A DNA stretch of 43,735 bases from Enterovirga sp. (GTDB lineage: Bacteria > Pseudomonadota > Alphaproteobacteria > Rhizobiales > Beijerinckiaceae), in the NCBI RefSeq assembly GCF_028290205.1, contig NZ_JAQGKF010000147.1, positions 1-43,735 on the forward strand. The letters run 5' to 3'. How positions within the stretch are numbered: the first letter of the stretch is position 1; each line of letters opens with the position of its first letter. A program made the translations under genes and the position numbers. The notes below the pieces were generated by a model, which did no database searches, was not told where the DNA came from, and was given only the letters and a program-made list of their open reading frames with translations. This document shows positions 43,584 to 43,735 of this stretch, piece after piece.

Positions 43584-43735
43584 ATGATGGACAGGATGGC
43601 CTCGCTCGCGCTCGCGGCGCTGCTGCTTGCCCCCGGCGGGGCGCTGGCGGATCCGGCCCGACCGCATCCGAGACCTGTTGCCACGGCGGCGGCTCCGGGC
43701 GGCAGCGTGACCACGCGCACGCCGCTGCCGCCCGC
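43584..43735 (+). CDS. Secreted protein, 5' part only (runs off window)
   Basis: At least 50 codons without a stop, continuing past the window end. The predicted start is ATG 43584 (alternatives 43587 and 43596 in the same frame). The translation begins MMDRMASLALAALLLAPGGA, a Sec-type signal peptide with likely cleavage after ALA, then a Pro/Ala/Thr-rich stretch. Family cannot be named from this fragment. It lies 30 bp after rluC on the same strand. Confidence 0.55.
   Translation, partial: MMDRMASLALAALLLAPGGALADPARPHPRPVATAAAPGGSVTTRTPLPP

Noticed and set aside
1-43735. CRISPR arrays, insertion sequences, attachment sites, tRNA or rRNA genes
   Set aside because: No regularly spaced repeats, transposase motifs, or tRNA-like cloverleaf sequences were seen by eye; the only recombinase is the housekeeping XerD.

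Overview
This window is a very GC-rich chromosomal segment from an alphaproteobacterium of the order Hyphomicrobiales, most likely in or near Methylobacteriaceae (inferred from gene content, not from a marker phylogeny). The clues are an ethylmalonyl-CoA mutase of the ethylmalonyl-CoA pathway, a fused TrpE-TrpG anthranilate synthase with its own leader peptide, the hpt-cpdR / zinc-ribbon / ftsE-ftsX neighbourhood, metX-metW, xerD / aroK-aroB-CBS protein, an alpha operon without rpsD, and rarA ... crcB-rluC. No insertion sequence, prophage, CRISPR array, tRNA or rRNA was seen. This is a compact core-genome region with a few accessory genes.

Layout. 1-6.3 kb: 3' end of meaA/ecm, a family 61 glycosyltransferase, a BenE-type transporter, a small secreted protein, a Cys/Met-metabolism PLP enzyme and TspO. 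6.3-9.7 kb: a cell-cycle block with cpdR, hpt and a zinc-ribbon membrane protein on the minus strand and ftsEX divergent from them. 9.8-13.5 kb: envelope and stress genes, namely a YdcF-like protein, a PlsC-type acyltransferase with an apparent CTG start, a small unknown gene behind a LexA-type box, ChaC and a DUF2125 protein. 13.4-28.3 kb is rich in amino-acid and aromatic metabolism: trpL-trpEG, a GGDEF-EAL protein, tyrA-hisC, an MFS transporter, a chorismate mutase with an unassigned C-terminal domain, metX-metW, an orphan TadG-like vWA protein, xerD, aroK-aroB. 28.3-31.4 kb: a CBS/CorC protein with a degenerate membrane domain and the NdvA-type glucan exporter. 31.5-34.4 kb: rpsM-rpsK-rpoA-rplQ, whose spacers hold many perfect or near-perfect hairpins. 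34.4-43.7 kb: a BLUF photoreceptor, a GT4 glycosyltransferase, a Deg protease, rarA, a SleB-type lipoprotein hydrolase, an ankyrin protein, a three-gene nitrile hydratase / thiocyanate hydrolase-like operon, crcB-rluC and the start of one more secreted protein.

How the genes relate. Shikimate-pathway steps (aroK, aroB), chorismate use (trpEG, chorismate mutase, tyrA) and the dual-role aminotransferase hisC lie within 15 kb but in separate transcription units, with tryptophan sensing encoded by trpL. Genes are tightly packed: 4-nt stop/start overlaps occur at ftsE-ftsX, tyrA-hisC, metX-metW, aroB-CBS, crcB-rluC and twice in the nitrile hydratase-like operon, and three convergent pairs overlap at their 3' ends.

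The most interesting items are the LexA-box gene at 11.4 kb, the trp attenuator, the hairpin-rich spacers of the ribosomal operon, the split three-subunit nitrile hydratase-like operon, the CTG start, and the orphan TadG-like protein with a cysteine-rich insert. All functional calls rest on reading motifs by eye; no database search was possible.
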